The notes beneath the pieces were generated by a model that was not told the origin of the DNA, made no database searches, and was given only the letters and a program-made list of their open reading frames with translations. A stretch of DNA of 12,549 nucleotides. It comes from Anaerolineales bacterium UBA7227. Its GTDB lineage: Bacteria; Chloroflexota; Anaerolineae; Anaerolineales; Villigracilaceae. The position numbers and the translations under genes are program-made. Location of the stretch: contig DKTP01000148.1 in NCBI GenBank assembly GCA_002473085.1, forward strand, positions 1 through 12,549, in the 5' to 3' direction. Position 1 is the first letter of the stretch. Every line of letters starts with the position of its first letter. Shown here piece by piece: positions 7,219-12,549 of this stretch.

Positions 7219-8564
7219 TTAGCAGCCTCGTCGGCAAAATCCAACGCTTCGCTCAACACCGACATCCCCTCCGCCAACTGCGCCTCGTCAATGATCAAAG
7301 GCGGGATGACCAGCGCCGTGTGCCAGTGCGTACTTAAGAAGAGGCCATGGTCGAGACAATACTTCCGCAACGCGGCCATCTCCGGCGACGTTCCGTTCCA
7401 CGGCGCCATCGGTTCCTTCGTCTTTCGGTCGCGCACCAATTCGACGATGCCGAACAGCCCGATCGAGCGGACATCGCCGACGGAGGGATGCGCCTCCCCG
7501 AGGTCGTTCAACATCCGCTTCAAAACCGGACCCAAAGCGGCCGCGCGTTCGACGAGTTTATCCTCCCTCATCACATGGATATTCGCCACCGCCGCCGCCA
7601 ACGAGACGGGATGCGACGTGTACGTCAGCCCGCCCTCGAACACACGCTGGTCGAAGGCCGCGGCGATCTCGGGCTTCATCGCCACCGCGCCCAGCGGCGC
7701 GTACGCGGACGTGAGTCCCTTCGCCATCGTTATGATGTCCGGGACGACGTCCCAATGTTCGACGGCGAACCACTTCCCCGTGCGCCCGAAACCGCTCATC
7801 ACCTCGTCGGCGATCATCACGATGCCATATTTGTCGCACAACGCGCGCACGCCCTGCATGTAGCCTTCGGGCGGGATGATGACGCCATTCGTCCCCGTGA
7901 CCGATTCCATCAAAATTGCGGCGATGGTTTCGGGTCCCTCGTAGCGGATGATCTCTTCGAGGTGGTTGAGATAATCGCGGGTAAAGTCTTCCTCCGAAAT
8001 GTCGGGGTTGAGGCGGTGGAAAGTGGAGCGGTAGCGATACGGGTCAAGGAAGTGGACCACGCCGGGCATCGTCCCCGGCTCCCAGGCGTGACGGCGCGGG
8101 TCGCCAGTGGCGGCCATCGCGCCCATCGTCGCGCCGTGATAGGAGCGGTAACGCGTCAGGATTTTGAAGCGGCCGGTGTAGCCGCGCGCCAGTTTGATGG
8201 CGTTCTCATTCGCGTCCGCCCCGCCGAGGGTGAAAAGGATTTTACTCAGCCGCCCGCCGGGGGTGATGTCCGCGAGGGCCTTGCTGGCGATGGCGCGGAT
8301 TCTCGTCGTCATGCCCGGCGCGGCGTAGGGTAGTTCCGCCGCCTGTTCCTGCATCGCCCGGATGACGCGTTCGTCGCCGTGTCCGATGTTGACGCACATC
8401 GTCATCGAGTTGAAGTCGAGATAGCGTTTGTTGTCCACGTCCCAAAAGTAGACCCCTTTGGCGCGTTTGACCGCGATGGGGTTCACTTTGGCCTGAGCCG
8501 ACCAGGTGTAGAAGACGTGTTCCCTGGAAAGCGGGAGGATTTCAGAATCGGGAAGGTTAAACAT
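7215..8564 (-). CDS. Class III PLP-dependent aminotransferase
   Basis: The 449-residue protein belongs to the class III (omega-type) aminotransferases, which move an amino group between an amine or omega-amino acid and a keto acid using pyridoxal phosphate. Key blocks are GGADANENAIKLAR (114-127, phosphate binding), SYHGAT (141-146, aromatic stacking on the cofactor), Asp253 in IADEVMSGFGRTG (pairs with the cofactor nitrogen) and Lys282 in MAKGLTSAYAPLGA (forms the Schiff base). The N-terminus (SREHVFYTWSAQ) recalls taurine-pyruvate and beta-alanine-type enzymes, but I cannot assign a substrate. I chose ATG at 8564 over a TTG four codons upstream because GGTGAG, which would lie inside the longer reading, is an ideally placed ribosome site for this ATG. 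The stop TGA shares four bases with the start of the cyclase gene, implying a coupled pair. The upstream gap of 171 nt probably holds the promoter, but no convincing -35/-10 pair is visible. Confidence 0.93.
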   Translation of the reverse strand: MFNLPDSEILPLSREHVFYTWSAQAKVNPIAVKRAKGVYFWDVDNKRYLDFNSMTMCVNIGHGDERVIRAMQEQAAELPYAAPGMTTRIRAIASKALADITPGGRLSKILFTLGGADANENAIKLARGYTGRFKILTRYRSYHGATMGAMAATGDPRRHAWEPGTMPGVVHFLDPYRYRSTFHRLNPDISEEDFTRDYLNHLEEIIRYEGPETIAAILMESVTGTNGVIIPPEGYMQGVRALCDKYGIVMIADEVMSGFGRTGKWFAVEHWDVVPDIITMAKGLTSAYAPLGAVAMKPEIAAAFDQRVFEGGLTYTSHPVSLAAAVANIHVMREDKLVERAAALGPVLKRMLNDLGEAHPSVGDVRSIGLFGIVELVRDRKTKEPMAPWNGTSPEMAALRKYCLDHGLFLSTHWHTALVIPPLIIDEAQLAEGMSVLSEALDFADEAAK

Positions 8565-8735
8565 AGTCTCACCCAAAAGTATGATGACTGAATCGTATCA
8601 TAGTTTCGTGAAAAAGCGCCCTGTTCTCGGTTTTGAAAGTACTGCTTCGAAGCGGCGGCGTTATGACGGATATGAGCGGGGACTCGCGCTGCGGCGCTCC
8701 CGCTTGGCGCCTTCACGCCGCGAACTGCGTGTCGG

Positions 8736-9284
8736 TCAACTTTGCAGGCTTGCGAACCAGGCCTCCGTCTCTTCGGGCGTCGAGAAACGGAACACGCGCA
8801 GATGTCCGTATGCCGGCTGGGCAAACAACAGGGGATATTCGCGTTTGCGCCGCTGGTAGGTTTTGAAAAGCCAATGCCAGAGCGAGTCGTCTGACCAGAG
8901 TTTAAAATGATGCCAGAGCGTCTCGCGGTTGCTGCCCCACAACAACTCCCGCCTCCACCAGCGTCGGAAAATGCGCCGCGTCAGCCGCCAGAAGACCGTC
9001 CAGAGCGAGTAATCCAGCCAGACGACGGCCTGCGCGCGCGGCCAGGTGATGTCGCGGACGATGCTGTAGTTGCCCGCGACAACCCAGCGCGGCTTTTGCG
9101 CGGCGTCCGCGACCAGGGCGCGAAATTCCTCGTCTGGGGCGGGGACCCAGTTTGGCCGCCAATGCAGGGCATCCAATTCTATGAAGTCCAGTTTCAGGGC
9201 GCGCGCAAGTCTTTCGGCCAGCATGGATTTGCCCGCGCCGGTGACGCCGACCACCACCAGGCGGGTATATGGGAAGGTTGCCAT
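8736..9284 (-). CDS. P-loop kinase of the adenylate kinase-like / 'DNA topology modulation protein' family
   Basis: The 182-residue protein starts with a Walker A motif GVTGAGKS (residues 13-20). It is followed by LDFIELDALHWRPNW (32-46), a block typical of small kinases annotated as adenylate kinase-like or FlaR-type topology modulation proteins, and by WVVAGNYS (67-74). A strongly basic, tryptophan-rich stretch follows (RLTRRIFRRWWRREL, about 100-114), then LLWGSNRETLWHHF. That part probably forms the lid and substrate-binding region. About 15 tryptophans in 182 residues is unusual. The 'topology modulation' name is historical; the biochemical role is most likely nucleotide or small-molecule phosphoryl transfer and is not known. 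I chose ATG at 9284 because AAAGG precedes it at about seven bases and the Walker motif then sits at the usual distance. A longer reading from 9359 would add 25 residues without family resemblance. No terminator is obvious downstream. Confidence 0.82.
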   Translation of the reverse strand: MATFPYTRLVVVGVTGAGKSMLAERLARALKLDFIELDALHWRPNWVPAPDEEFRALVADAAQKPRWVVAGNYSIVRDITWPRAQAVVWLDYSLWTVFWRLTRRIFRRWWRRELLWGSNRETLWHHFKLWSDDSLWHWLFKTYQRRKREYPLLFAQPAYGHLRVFRFSTPEETEAWFASLQS

Positions 9285-9381
9285 GGATCGCCTTTGAAAA
9301 AAGTCGTTTTGACGAGGAAGGAGGAAGGACGAAGCTATCCGCCCCGCGTAAATTTTCAAAGTCCAATGTCGCGGCCAGGTT

Positions 9382-9423
9382 AAGTTGTAGCGCTCGACAA
9401 ACTGGCAATTTGTCCTACAACTT
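9382..9423. repeat. Palindromic intergenic element, two-part stem with GTAG/CTAC edges
   Basis: The outer arms 9382-9390 (AAGTTGTAG) and 9415-9423 (CTACAACTT) pair perfectly. After a 5-nt one-sided bulge (CGCTC), the inner arms 9396-9401 (GACAAA) and 9409-9414 (TTTGTC) pair around a 7-nt loop. The element lies in the 154-nt gap between the kinase start and the stop of the six-helix membrane protein. It lacks a clear T-tract. The core CAAACTGGCAATTTG closely matches the palindrome at 12265-12283 (CAAATTGGTAATTTG), which indicates a shared repeat family. Confidence 0.65.
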
Positions 9424-9438
9424 TAATTTGTTGATGCG

Positions 9439-9930
9439 CTAGTCGCCCTCGCGTTGGAGCCGAAGCACAAGGTAACTTGTCCCCAGCGCGGCGAGGATGG
9501 CGACATAGGCCAGCCATTCGAGCGAAAATTTCCACCAATAGACCATCTTCAGAAGGGTCCAGGCCAGCGCCAGGGAGGTCAGCGCGCCGAGGCGCAGGAG
9601 ACGACGCGTCCGCAGCCCGGGCGCGTCGTCTGGCGCGGAGACGCGCAAGCGGCGCTCGAAGTCTGCCACGTACCAGGCGAAGAGCGTCCCCAGCGCGCCG
9701 GCCAGCATCCAGCCGGCGGGGAGGGCGATCCAGAGTCCATAGCCGGCGGCAAACAGGGACGCGAATAAGCCGATTGGCGCGAACCAGCGCCAGCCTCGGA
9801 CCTGCGCGAGCGCCCAGAAAGCCCCCAGGACAAGGAACCAGGTCAGCCAGTGAAAGCGGCCGTCAGCGGCGTAACCCCGATACAGGCAGGCGACGCCGAC
9901 GAGGAGGGAGACAAAGAAAGTGAACAGCAT
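9439..9930 (-). CDS. Small hypothetical membrane protein, six predicted helices
   Basis: I do not recognise this 163-residue protein. Hydrophobic segments at about 1-18, 26-44, 48-69, 71-90, 110-132 and 138-157 suggest six membrane helices. A polar basic loop lies between the fourth and fifth (FERRLRVSAPDDAPGLRTRR), probably cytoplasmic by the positive-inside rule. It contains many Trp and Leu residues and no enzyme motif. The ATG at 9930 lies only about six bases after the T-tract of the terminator that ends the LCP gene, and there is no Shine-Dalgarno sequence before it. Expression may therefore depend on readthrough or on a promoter hidden in the LCP gene, or the true start may be further inside. 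The open frame, hydrophobic pattern and lack of overlap support a real gene, but the start is doubtful. Confidence 0.68.
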   Translation of the reverse strand: MLFTFFVSLLVGVACLYRGYAADGRFHWLTWFLVLGAFWALAQVRGWRWFAPIGLFASLFAAGYGLWIALPAGWMLAGALGTLFAWYVADFERRLRVSAPDDAPGLRTRRLLRLGALTSLALAWTLLKMVYWWKFSLEWLAYVAILAALGTSYLVLRLQREGD

Positions 9931-9935
9931 GGATG

Positions 9936-9960
9936 AAAAAGGCCGGGGAGGCCCGGCCTT
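9936..9960 (-). terminator. Intrinsic terminator of the LCP gene
   Basis: Arms 9939-9947 (AAGGCCGGG) and 9952-9960 form a perfect 9-bp GC-rich stem around a 4-nt loop. On the minus strand it runs into a five-T tract ending in the complement of 9936-9940. It begins six bases after the LCP stop codon, so it should end the Trm112-HEAT-LCP transcript. The next gene's start codon lies just beyond it. Confidence 0.88.
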
Positions 9961-9966
9961 GATCGG

Positions 9967-11430
9967 TCATGGGATGACGTTGGAGTTCGCTACGTCGTTG
10001 CCGAGGCGGATCTCCACGTCTACCGGCGAAGACGGGTTGGGTTCGAACTTGATTTGCGACGTACCCGAGTTGCCGTTCAGTCCAAACAAGTAGAGCATGA
10101 AGCGCATGGTGTACAACTTGGGGGAGTATAAAATCACCGTCGTGCGGTCGTACGGGCCGCCGCTGCCCAGCTCGGTCACGTTCAGTCCCAGGCTTTGAAA
10201 ATAAGCGGAGGTCCGCTGGCCGAAATCCGCCGCGTACGAGCCGTTGACGACGCGGATGCGCGCCCCTTCCTGGCTCGAGAGCGCCACCGGGTCGCCTGCG
10301 GCCATCGCGCCCACCGCGCCGCCGCCGAAGATCTCGTCGCGCAGAATGCGGATCTGGTCGGGTTTGGGCTTGAAGACGCTGGCGGCCTCCCCGTTCAAAG
10401 TGGTTCCGCTCATGGTGATCATGTCGTAGTCAATCACGCCGGTCCTGATGTTCGCGCGCGGGATGCTCTGCAGCAAGACTGCCAGTTTCAAACCGTCTTC
10501 AAAGGACAGGTTGGTGTGAATGCCAGAAGCCATTAACTCGTATAACCCGGGGGCCTGTTTCACGAAGGTCGGGAAATAATCCGGGCTGAGGACCTTATCC
10601 ATGATGGCAAAGATGATGTCCTGCTGGCGTTTGGCGCGGTCCACGTCGCCGCCTTTGCTTTGCTCGCGGGTGCGCGCGTACGCGAGCGCCTTCCAGCCCA
10701 CGAGGTGACGATTACCAGGCGTGATTACTACGTGGTCCTTGCCCGTGCCGACCGGGTCCAGCACGAGGCGTTCCCGCACTTCAAGGTCGATCCCGCCGAT
10801 GGTGTCGATCATGGCGATGAAGGTCCCAAAGTCCACCTGGGCATAGTAATTGACCGGCACGCCCAGGAACTGCGACACGGTCTGCATAGCCAGACCGGGG
10901 CCGCCGCCCGGCAGTTTTGCGCCCGTGCCGATGGAGTAAGCCATGTTGATGCGTCCATAGCCGGAGCCGGGAATGTTTACCCACATGTCGCGCGGGATCG
11001 AAAGCATGCCTGCGGTCTTCGAGATGGGATCAATTGTGAACAGGATCAATGTGTCTGAGCGCGGCGCGCCGACGCCGGCCTGCCAGTCGCGGGCGTCGAT
11101 GCCGATGAACAGCAGGTTGACGCGGCTGCCGCCGTCCCAACTGGGCGGCGGGACGTCCACCGGGGCGGCCGGCTGCGGAGTGGCGGCCTCCGGCGCGCCG
11201 ACCGGCGTCCCCTGCGGGTTGAACGAAGGCAGGTTGGCGGCGCTCGCTCCGCAGGCATCCGGCGACACGCCCGGCAGACTGGTGATCGTCCAGCAGGTAA
11301 AGACGTTGCGGGCGAGGATGAAGGCGGCCGCGCCCAATCCAATGGCGATTACCCAGAAGATAACGCCGCCCGCGGAGGGACGCTTAAAAGCCGGCTTTGG
11401 AATTTTCATTTTCGGCAAATTGATTTTCAT
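9967..11430 (-). CDS. LytR-CpsA-Psr (LCP) family protein with C-terminal LytR_C domain
   Basis: The 487-residue protein has a basic cytoplasmic N-terminus, one membrane helix (about 22-43) and a Pro/Ala-rich linker (about 65-98), which anchor an extracytoplasmic LCP domain at about 103-280. Characteristic blocks are LLFIGIDAR, RSDTLILFTIDP, GMLSIPRDMWVNIPG, GRINMAYSIG, FIAMIDTIGGIDLEV and LVGWKALAYARTRE followed by DVDRAKRQQDII. The arginines and aspartates in these blocks bind the pyrophosphate of a lipid-linked substrate in known members. A LytR_C-type domain follows (EGARIRVVNGSYAADFGQRT, about 385-460). LCP proteins attach glycopolymers to peptidoglycan or other acceptors; in an organism of unknown wall type the acceptor cannot be predicted. 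I chose ATG at 11430. A GTG two codons earlier (11436) directly abuts the HEAT-gene stop and is equally possible. The gene is the last of a tight cluster and is followed by its own terminator. Confidence 0.93.
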   Translation of the reverse strand: MKINLPKMKIPKPAFKRPSAGGVIFWVIAIGLGAAAFILARNVFTCWTITSLPGVSPDACGASAANLPSFNPQGTPVGAPEAATPQPAAPVDVPPPSWDGGSRVNLLFIGIDARDWQAGVGAPRSDTLILFTIDPISKTAGMLSIPRDMWVNIPGSGYGRINMAYSIGTGAKLPGGGPGLAMQTVSQFLGVPVNYYAQVDFGTFIAMIDTIGGIDLEVRERLVLDPVGTGKDHVVITPGNRHLVGWKALAYARTREQSKGGDVDRAKRQQDIIFAIMDKVLSPDYFPTFVKQAPGLYELMASGIHTNLSFEDGLKLAVLLQSIPRANIRTGVIDYDMITMSGTTLNGEAASVFKPKPDQIRILRDEIFGGGAVGAMAAGDPVALSSQEGARIRVVNGSYAADFGQRTSAYFQSLGLNVTELGSGGPYDRTTVILYSPKLYTMRFMLYLFGLNGNSGTSQIKFEPNPSSPVDVEIRLGNDVANSNVIP

Positions 11431-11436
11431 TGTCAC

Positions 11437-12006
11437 TCAAGGTTTCACGTAAAGCATATTCACGCCGAGCCGCTCCAAGCCGGTCTCGGCCCAGTATTGC
11501 AGCATGGCCGATTCTTCGGACATGGCTTCGATCATCGGGCGGATGGCGCGCGGGTCGGCGATTTCGGCGAGCGCGCGCATGGCGAGAATCCTGGCGGGCT
11601 GCCCCGCCTCTTTCAGGACCGCGAGCAGGCTCTCAGTCGCAGGCTCCCCGACCGCGATCAAGGCCCGCGCGGCCAGGTCGGCGGCAAGATTATCAGGGTC
11701 GGATAAGGCGCGGATGAGAGCCGGGATGCCGGCCTCGGACGGGTGGCTGCACAGTCCCAGCGCCGCGCATTGACGGATTTCGGGGGCCGCGTCGCTCAGA
11801 AGGGGCAGGAGCAGGCCCGGGTCGAGGGAGGGAAGCGAGGCCAGCGTCCGCGCGGCCCACCAGCGGATGTCCGCCTCGGGCGAGTCGAGCAGCCCGCGCA
11901 GAGACGGGATGACCGTCTCCTTGCCCAGCGCGGCCAGGCGCGGGACGGCGGATTCGGCGCGGGCGTCGTCGCCGCTGGTCAGTTCGACCAGTAGCGCTTC
12001 CAGCAT
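11437..12006 (-). CDS. HEAT-repeat protein
   Basis: The 189-residue protein is almost wholly made of paired amphipathic helices of about 30 residues each. Recognisable units are IPSLRGLLDSPEADIRWWAARTL (33-55), LLLPLLSDAAPEIRQCAALGL (65-85), IPALIRALSDPDNLAADLAARAL (94-116) and LLAVLKEAGQPARILAMRALAEI (127-149). A final one begins IRPMIEAMSEESAMLQYWAETGL. The D.D.RWWAA and EIRQCAA patterns are typical of HEAT / PBS-lyase-type repeats, which form a curved scaffold for protein contacts. No catalytic motif is visible, and the phycobilin lyase function of some relatives is not implied. The ATG overlaps the stop of the Trm112-like gene by one base (TAATG) with GGAG upstream, so translation is probably coupled. 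The LCP gene begins at or within six bases of its stop. The placement suggests a partner role in this cluster, but that is inference. Confidence 0.87.
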   Translation of the reverse strand: MLEALLVELTSGDDARAESAVPRLAALGKETVIPSLRGLLDSPEADIRWWAARTLASLPSLDPGLLLPLLSDAAPEIRQCAALGLCSHPSEAGIPALIRALSDPDNLAADLAARALIAVGEPATESLLAVLKEAGQPARILAMRALAEIADPRAIRPMIEAMSEESAMLQYWAETGLERLGVNMLYVKP

Positions 12007-12224
12007 TATTTCTCCGGCGGCGGGATGGGCAGGCTTTCAACCGGGGTTGCGATCCATTTATCGCCCTCGTCTATGAGCATCACGGGGATGTCGTCCACGA
12101 TGGGGTATTTGCGCCCGCATTCGGCGCAAACCAGCCAGGCGTCTTTATGGAGCGTGAGCAGGCCGCTCTTTTCGCGGACGCAGTTGGGGCAACGCAGGAT
12201 TTCGAGCAGTTCTTTGCTGATCAT
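12006..12224 (-). CDS. Trm112-like zinc-ribbon protein
   Basis: The 72-residue protein has the hallmark start MISKELLEILRCPNC and two cysteine pairs, Cys12/Cys15 (CPNC) and Cys33/Cys36 (CAEC). They are followed by GRKYPIVDDIPVMLIDE, the conserved end of the Trm112 fold. All four zinc ligands are kept, although some bacterial relatives have lost them. In eukaryotes and archaea Trm112 activates several methyltransferases; in bacteria the role of these small proteins is poorly defined. I chose ATG at 12224 because GGAGAAAAT precedes it and the sequence then begins exactly at the family motif. A longer reading from 12269 would start inside a palindrome and add residues with no resemblance. It is the first gene of a compact cluster with the HEAT and LCP genes. 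A methyltransferase gene lies in the window (2-682) but far away on the opposite strand, so a link is speculative. Confidence 0.9.
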   Translation of the reverse strand: MISKELLEILRCPNCVREKSGLLTLHKDAWLVCAECGRKYPIVDDIPVMLIDEGDKWIATPVESLPIPPPEK

Positions 12225-12250
12225 ATTTTCTCCGTTTTCAACAGGCTGGA

Positions 12251-12277
12251 ATTTTACCATGCAGCGCAAATTGGTAA
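12251..12277 (-). promoter_or_regulatory. Candidate extended -10 promoter for the Trm112-HEAT-LCP cluster
   Basis: On the minus strand TGGTAAAAT (12251-12259) fits an extended -10 element. It is placed to start transcription about 20 nt before the ATG at 12224. A TTACCA at 12272-12277 could be a -35, but with a short 15-nt spacer, and it lies in the loop of the palindrome at 12265-12283. It is supported only by motif match. Confidence 0.33.
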
Positions 12278-12283
12278 TTTGCG
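12265..12283. repeat. Perfect 8-bp palindrome (CGCAAATT / AATTTGCG)
   Basis: Arms 12265-12272 and 12276-12283 pair perfectly around a 3-nt loop, and two more pairs (G-T and A-T) extend the stem outward. It lies 13 nt downstream of the VanW-like stop codon and overlies the upstream part of the candidate promoter for the Trm112-like gene. The core and the trailing TAC match the palindrome at 9382-9423. There is no T-tract for a terminator. Confidence 0.65.
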
Positions 12284-12296
12284 TTACGGCGGCGCG

Positions 12297-12549
12297 TTAC
12301 AACGGCGGCTGGCACAGGCCGCGTTTCTTCGCCAGTTTTTCGGGGTCCTCGGTGTCGGGGCCATATTGACAGACGGCCTGCCAGGGTTCGTAATGCGTGG
12401 CGAAGGTGTCGGTGAAGTAGACCGCGCCGTTCTTCGTCACGGTTCGGACGATGGTAGCGTCGGCGCCTTCGGCGGCCCAGTCCACCTGCTTGATCTCGTT
12501 TTTCTTCAGCTCGGGATTCTCCTCAAGCAGCGGCGGCGGCGCGGGGGTG
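12297..12549 (-). CDS. VanW / G5-like protein, C-terminal fragment (start outside the window)
   Basis: About 83 C-terminal residues are visible and the frame stays open to the window edge. The visible part begins with a proline-rich segment (TPAPPPLLEENPEL) and continues KQVDWAAEGADATIVRTVTKNGAVYF, THYEPWQAVCQYGP and KRGLCQPPL. The pattern of a hydrophobic beta-rich stretch, V.R.V..NG...F.D.F..HY.PW.AV, then CQYGP and a final GLCQ resembles, from memory, the tail of VanW-family proteins of Anaerolineae, which contain G5-type repeats and lie outside the cytoplasmic membrane. The two cysteines could form a disulfide. A start shown by an internal GTG at 12485 is not needed because the upstream sequence is clearly coding. 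It precedes the Trm112-like gene by 72 nt. The family assignment rests on the tail alone. Confidence 0.6.
   Translation of the reverse strand, partial: TPAPPPLLEENPELKKNEIKQVDWAAEGADATIVRTVTKNGAVYFTDTFATHYEPWQAVCQYGPDTEDPEKLAKKRGLCQPPL

Noticed and set aside
7347..8333. Plus-strand open frame of 328 codons opposite the aminotransferase
   Set aside because: Antisense of a gene with all catalytic motifs; no motif in this frame.
8577..8735. GC-rich imperfect hairpin (8691-8696 with 8716-8721) as a terminator of the kinase gene
   Set aside because: Only six clean pairs, a 19-nt loop and no T-tract; no convincing promoter pair was found in this gap either.
9285..9359. N-terminal extension of the P-loop kinase by 25 residues
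   Set aside because: The added residues lack family resemblance and the internal ATG at 9284 has its own ribosome site.
12006..12224. Functional link between the Trm112-like protein and the methyltransferase at 2-682
   Set aside because: They are more than 11 kb apart on opposite strands, and nothing in the sequence ties them together.
12225..12269. Longer form of the Trm112-like protein starting in the palindrome
   Set aside because: The family motif MISKELLEIL starts exactly at the ATG at 12224, which has a good GGAG site; the longer form would start at a TTG inside the hairpin.

Overview
The window reads as ordinary chromosomal DNA of a GC-rich bacterium. My best guess is Chloroflexota, class Anaerolineae or a close relative. 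This rests on a combination of features: an LDH-like malate dehydrogenase next to a eukaryote-type (about 440-residue) citrate synthase, a diguanylate cyclase with a 7TM sensor N-terminus, a Trm112-like / HEAT / LCP / VanW-type cluster, and several palindromic intergenic repeats. The placement is inference from gene content and resemblance, not from a marker gene. I see no rRNA, tRNA, CRISPR array, insertion sequence, integrase or phage gene.

Layout. Positions 1-1606 (+ strand) hold the 3' part of a SAM-dependent methyltransferase and an unrecognised five-helix membrane protein. A bidirectional terminator and a second perfect hairpin (1626-1692) separate them from a long run of minus-strand genes that fills the rest of the window. 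Read in their own direction, from high to low coordinates, these are: the C-terminus of a VanW/G5-like protein (cut by the window end), a Trm112-like zinc-ribbon protein, a HEAT-repeat protein, an LCP (LytR-CpsA-Psr) protein with its own terminator, a small six-helix membrane protein, a P-loop 'topology modulation'-type kinase, a class III aminotransferase, a 7TM-PAS-PAS-GGDEF protein, thioredoxin reductase with its own terminator, malate dehydrogenase and citrate synthase.

How they work together. mdh and gltA encode consecutive TCA-cycle steps (malate to oxaloacetate to citrate) and are probably co-transcribed, with a structured repeat between them. The aminotransferase and the cyclase overlap by four bases (ATGA) and look translationally coupled; trxB follows 70 nt later with no terminator between, so these three may form one transcript that ends at 4163-4202. 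Trm112-like, HEAT and LCP genes are also tightly packed (TAATG junction, then abutting genes), which links a small zinc protein and a HEAT scaffold to a cell-envelope transferase family.

The most notable non-coding feature is a set of intergenic palindromes. Two of them (9382-9423 and 12265-12283) share a recognisable core, and one of those overlies the upstream part of a candidate promoter. I found no convincing new defence, secretion or biosynthetic system; the points worth a second look are junctions, domain variants and repeats.
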